Assembly: GCA_942491975.1 (NCBI GenBank)
Contig: CALOCY010000004.1
Span: 1,612,001-1,676,000 of the forward strand
DNA: 64,000 nt
DNA from: CALOCY01 sp942491975
Lineage (GTDB): Bacteria; Bacteroidota; Bacteroidia; Bacteroidales; Prolixibacteraceae
Reading direction: 5' to 3'
This document shows, in pieces, positions 61,770-64,000 of this stretch. Both the position numbers and the translations under genes were made by a program. A model generated the notes under the pieces. It worked only from the letters and a program-made list of their open reading frames with translations, had not been told where the DNA came from and searched no databases. How positions within the stretch are numbered: position 1 is the first letter of the stretch; every line of letters starts with the position of its first letter.

Positions 61770-62591
61770 TTAAGGAATAATCCGTTTTATCACACGTAGT
61801 GTATGTGTACGCCGGTGCAATTCACTGTTGTAAATCCCGTACTGGTCAATATTATCAATACGCACCTTGCCCGAAGCATGTATAATCTTCTTTTTCTCCC
61901 AAACAATTCCCACATGCGTAATCTCCCCCTCTTCGTTATCAAAAAATGCCAGGTCGCCCGGAAGTGCCTCTTCCAGAAAACTGATAGCTGTCCCGTGATA
62001 TACCTGTTCACCCGCATCACGCGGAATTTTCATCCCTGCTGTTTTGTATATGACCTGGGTGAAACCCGAGCAATCAATGCCCAAAGGGGTACGCCCTCCC
62101 CACAAATAGGGGGCATTAAAATATTTCATGGCCTGGTTGACAATCATCTTTCTCATATTACGCGGTTGCCCGTAACTGACATTGAATGGCATCTCAAAAA
62201 CATCCCTCCCGATAGAAAACTCTTTTTTATATGGACGCCAACAGGGTAAAGTACTTCCGGCTGCAATCATAACATTCTGCTCTTCCTCAAACGGTATAAG
62301 GCTAAAAACATCTGTAGTAACAGCAAACGGGCGGGCTTCTATTTTATGGTATGTACGCTCACTTATCGGGGTAAACATCTTTTGGTCAATCCATCCTTCA
62401 TAGCCGTCAAAAGCAAGTCTGATCCTGCACCATCCCATTATCTGTTCAAAAATCTCGAAGTGTTCACCAAACAATACTTGCGTTACCATTTCACTCTTCT
62501 CCGATGGTTCTATCCTCACCGGAATAATGCTTAAACAGGAAATGCCGTAATTCATCAATATTTTACTATTTTTATTTCTTAAAATATTCAA
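61770..62591 (-). CDS. NlpC/P60 (C40) peptidase with SH3-like domains
   Basis: Cell-wall endopeptidase of the gamma-D-glutamyl-diamino acid type. SH3-like domain near 40-75 (EMVTQVLFGEHFEIFEQIMG), a second near 85-135, then the C40 domain: Cys in PLGIDCSGFTQVIYKTAGM, His in ITHVGIVWEKKKIIHASG. At 273 aa it is complete. No clear signal peptide: the N-terminus is only mildly hydrophobic (MNYGISCLSIIPV), so its start or export route is uncertain. Confidence 0.9.
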   Translation of the reverse strand: MNILRNKNSKILMNYGISCLSIIPVRIEPSEKSEMVTQVLFGEHFEIFEQIMGWCRIRLAFDGYEGWIDQKMFTPISERTYHKIEARPFAVTTDVFSLIPFEEEQNVMIAAGSTLPCWRPYKKEFSIGRDVFEMPFNVSYGQPRNMRKMIVNQAMKYFNAPYLWGGRTPLGIDCSGFTQVIYKTAGMKIPRDAGEQVYHGTAISFLEEALPGDLAFFDNEEGEITHVGIVWEKKKIIHASGKVRIDNIDQYGIYNSELHRRTHTLRVIKRIIP

Positions 62592-62645
62592 TATTCAGAA
62601 AGCTTCATTTAAACAGCTTCTCTACCGTTTTGAAAATAGTGAATT

Positions 62646-64000
62646 ATGGTTGAAAAAAAGAATATTATCAAAAAATATTCACATAATTTATTTGTGATTA
62701 TACTTTTTATCCTGACAGCAGGATTTATTTATCTTGGTTTTCCAAAACAGGGTAAGTTCCGTTACGAATACCAAAAGGGAAAACCCTGGTACCACGAAAC
62801 CCTTATCGCACCTTTCAATTTTGCCATCAATAAACCGGAAGCTGTCATTAATGCCCAAAAGGATAGTATCCGTAATCAGCTAAAACCATACTTCTTATTG
62901 GATGAATCAGTACAGCAGGCAAGCCTGTCAACCTTTTCCATACAATTTGAAACAGCGTGGAACAGCCTTGATCAAATAGAAAAAATCAAGCTGGATAAAG
63001 CGGAAATTAAACAAAATTACAACCGGCTTATAACCGGTATTTACCGGGCCGGGATACTTGAACAGTCGGCTCAATTTTATGATGAATTGAAAGATCGGCA
63101 ATTATTGGTAAAAGTAACCGGAAACTACGCTGAAGAGGCCACCACAAATACTGTATTCTCCTTAAAAACAGGGTATTCGGCACTGCTTGACAGCATCTCC
63201 TCCTCTTCCGGCAAAAAATACGGCACTAAAACATTACAAAAAGCATTAAACCTGAATAATTACATTACTGCTAATCTTTTTTACGATGCCAACAGGACAG
63301 AAGCAACCCTTGCTGAATCCCTAAGTACACTATCGTACAATCAGGGCATGATACAGGCAGGCGAACGCATCATCTCCAAAGGGGATTTGGTTACACAAAA
63401 AGATTTTCTGGCTCTTGAATCGCTTCGAAAAGCCATTGAGCAACGCCGGGGCGAAAATATACATATCTATTTGGTTTCGATAGGTCAAGCCCTTTTGATT
63501 ATCCTAAGTATGGTATTGTTGTGGTTATATCTTTACCATTTCAAAATTGATTATTTACGTGCCCAGCGAAGAATTACCACCATTCTTTTCACCATGCTTG
63601 CCGTAATTTTTCTCTCCGGCATTGTTGTACAAACCAACCTATTGAATTTATACATCATACCATTGATTATACTCCCGATTATTATCCAAACCTTTTTTGA
63701 TTCACGAACAGCCATATTTGTCACGCTGCTCACCATCCTTCTTATTGGTTTTTTTGCCCCCAACGGTTACGAGTATATCCTGTTGCAATTTACAGCCTCC
63801 TTCATTGCCATTGTCAGCCTGCAAAGATTACACCGCCGTGCACACCTCGTTATTACATCCCTGTTAACAATCCTCTCCTACTCGGTTGTTTTTCTGGTCA
63901 TAAAGCTTATACAGGAAGGAAATATACAAACCATTAATTTTAACTTTTTAAAATGGTTTGCTGCAAACGGCCTGCTTGTACTCATTGCTTATCCGCTTAT
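62646..64000 (+). CDS. 7TM-HD (7TMR-HD/PgpH-like) membrane protein, N-terminal part
   Basis: The frame starts with ATG at 62646 (MVEKKNIIKKYSHNLFVIIL) and runs past the right edge. It has one membrane helix at the start, then a ~270 aa extracytoplasmic region of the 7TMR-HDED type (KPWYHETLIAPFNFAINK; LSYNQGMIQAGERIISKGDL). A series of membrane helices follows (QALLIILSMVLLWLYLYHF, ITTILFTMLAVIFLSGIVV and others). In this family a cytoplasmic HD phosphodiesterase domain follows, as in PgpH, which hydrolyses c-di-AMP; that part is outside the window. Confidence 0.88.
   Translation, partial: MVEKKNIIKKYSHNLFVIILFILTAGFIYLGFPKQGKFRYEYQKGKPWYHETLIAPFNFAINKPEAVINAQKDSIRNQLKPYFLLDESVQQASLSTFSIQFETAWNSLDQIEKIKLDKAEIKQNYNRLITGIYRAGILEQSAQFYDELKDRQLLVKVTGNYAEEATTNTVFSLKTGYSALLDSISSSSGKKYGTKTLQKALNLNNYITANLFYDANRTEATLAESLSTLSYNQGMIQAGERIISKGDLVTQKDFLALESLRKAIEQRRGENIHIYLVSIGQALLIILSMVLLWLYLYHFKIDYLRAQRRITTILFTMLAVIFLSGIVVQTNLLNLYIIPLIILPIIIQTFFDSRTAIFVTLLTILLIGFFAPNGYEYILLQFTASFIAIVSLQRLHRRAHLVITSLLTILSYSVVFLVIKLIQEGNIQTINFNFLKWFAANGLLVLIAYPL

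Overview
The window looks like chromosomal DNA of a Bacteroidota bacterium, probably Bacteroidales/Marinilabiliales-like. The support is: a short (~287 aa) primary sigma factor; a Rho with a long charged insertion; a tmRNA tag reading GENNYALAA; repeated matches to the Bacteroidota promoter (-33 TTG/TTTG, about 20 nt, -7 TAnnTTTG); a type IX secretion C-terminal sorting domain; a PorE-like OmpA protein; a GH92 mannosidase and a TonB plug protein. Genus cannot be decided from the sequence alone.

Layout. 1-4.7 kb: end of an unknown membrane protein, rho, rpoD, rpe. 4.7-5.17 kb: tmRNA (ssrA). 5.17-12.56 kb: a complete type II-C CRISPR-Cas9 locus, with a 14-repeat array, leader, cas2, cas1, a RAYT-like HUH transposase gene, cas9, and a divergent tracrRNA whose promoter, anti-repeat and terminator are all visible. 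Near-identical palindromes sit in every gap of the cas operon, flank the RAYT gene on both sides, and recur at 14.0 kb just past an AAA/DUF4143 ATPase. 14.2-29.5 kb: metabolic and envelope genes (pyruvate:ferredoxin oxidoreductase, sugar-binding lipoprotein, YbaK, pabC/pabB/pabA, M28 peptidase with T9SS tail, Dph6-like enzyme, YIP1, SDR). 29.6-33.1 kb: an accessory, partly decayed stretch (SNase, lipoprotein, second AAA/DUF4143 ATPase between 38-bp direct repeats, broken rhuM, truncated DUF4365). 33.2-48 kb: acyltransferase, ankyrin lipoprotein, an AraC-type regulator with TPRs and candidate operator repeats, YggS, PAP2, C1 peptidase, thioesterase, M16 protease, GH92. 48.3 kb: an unannotated 55-aa double-glycine-leader peptide gene. 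48.6-64 kb: housekeeping genes (argS, folD, ffh, dapB, lepB), PorE-like OmpA protein, HAD, NUDIX, NlpC/P60 and the start of a 7TM-HD phosphodiesterase-type gene.

How parts work together. cas9 + tracrRNA + array + cas1/cas2 form a self-sufficient interference and adaptation module; the crRNA repeat and tracrRNA anti-repeat pair over about 20 bp. pabA, pabB and pabC supply p-aminobenzoate and folD acts later in folate metabolism, though they are scattered. Most notable are the RAYT/palindrome arrangement woven through the CRISPR operon and the hidden GG-leader peptide.
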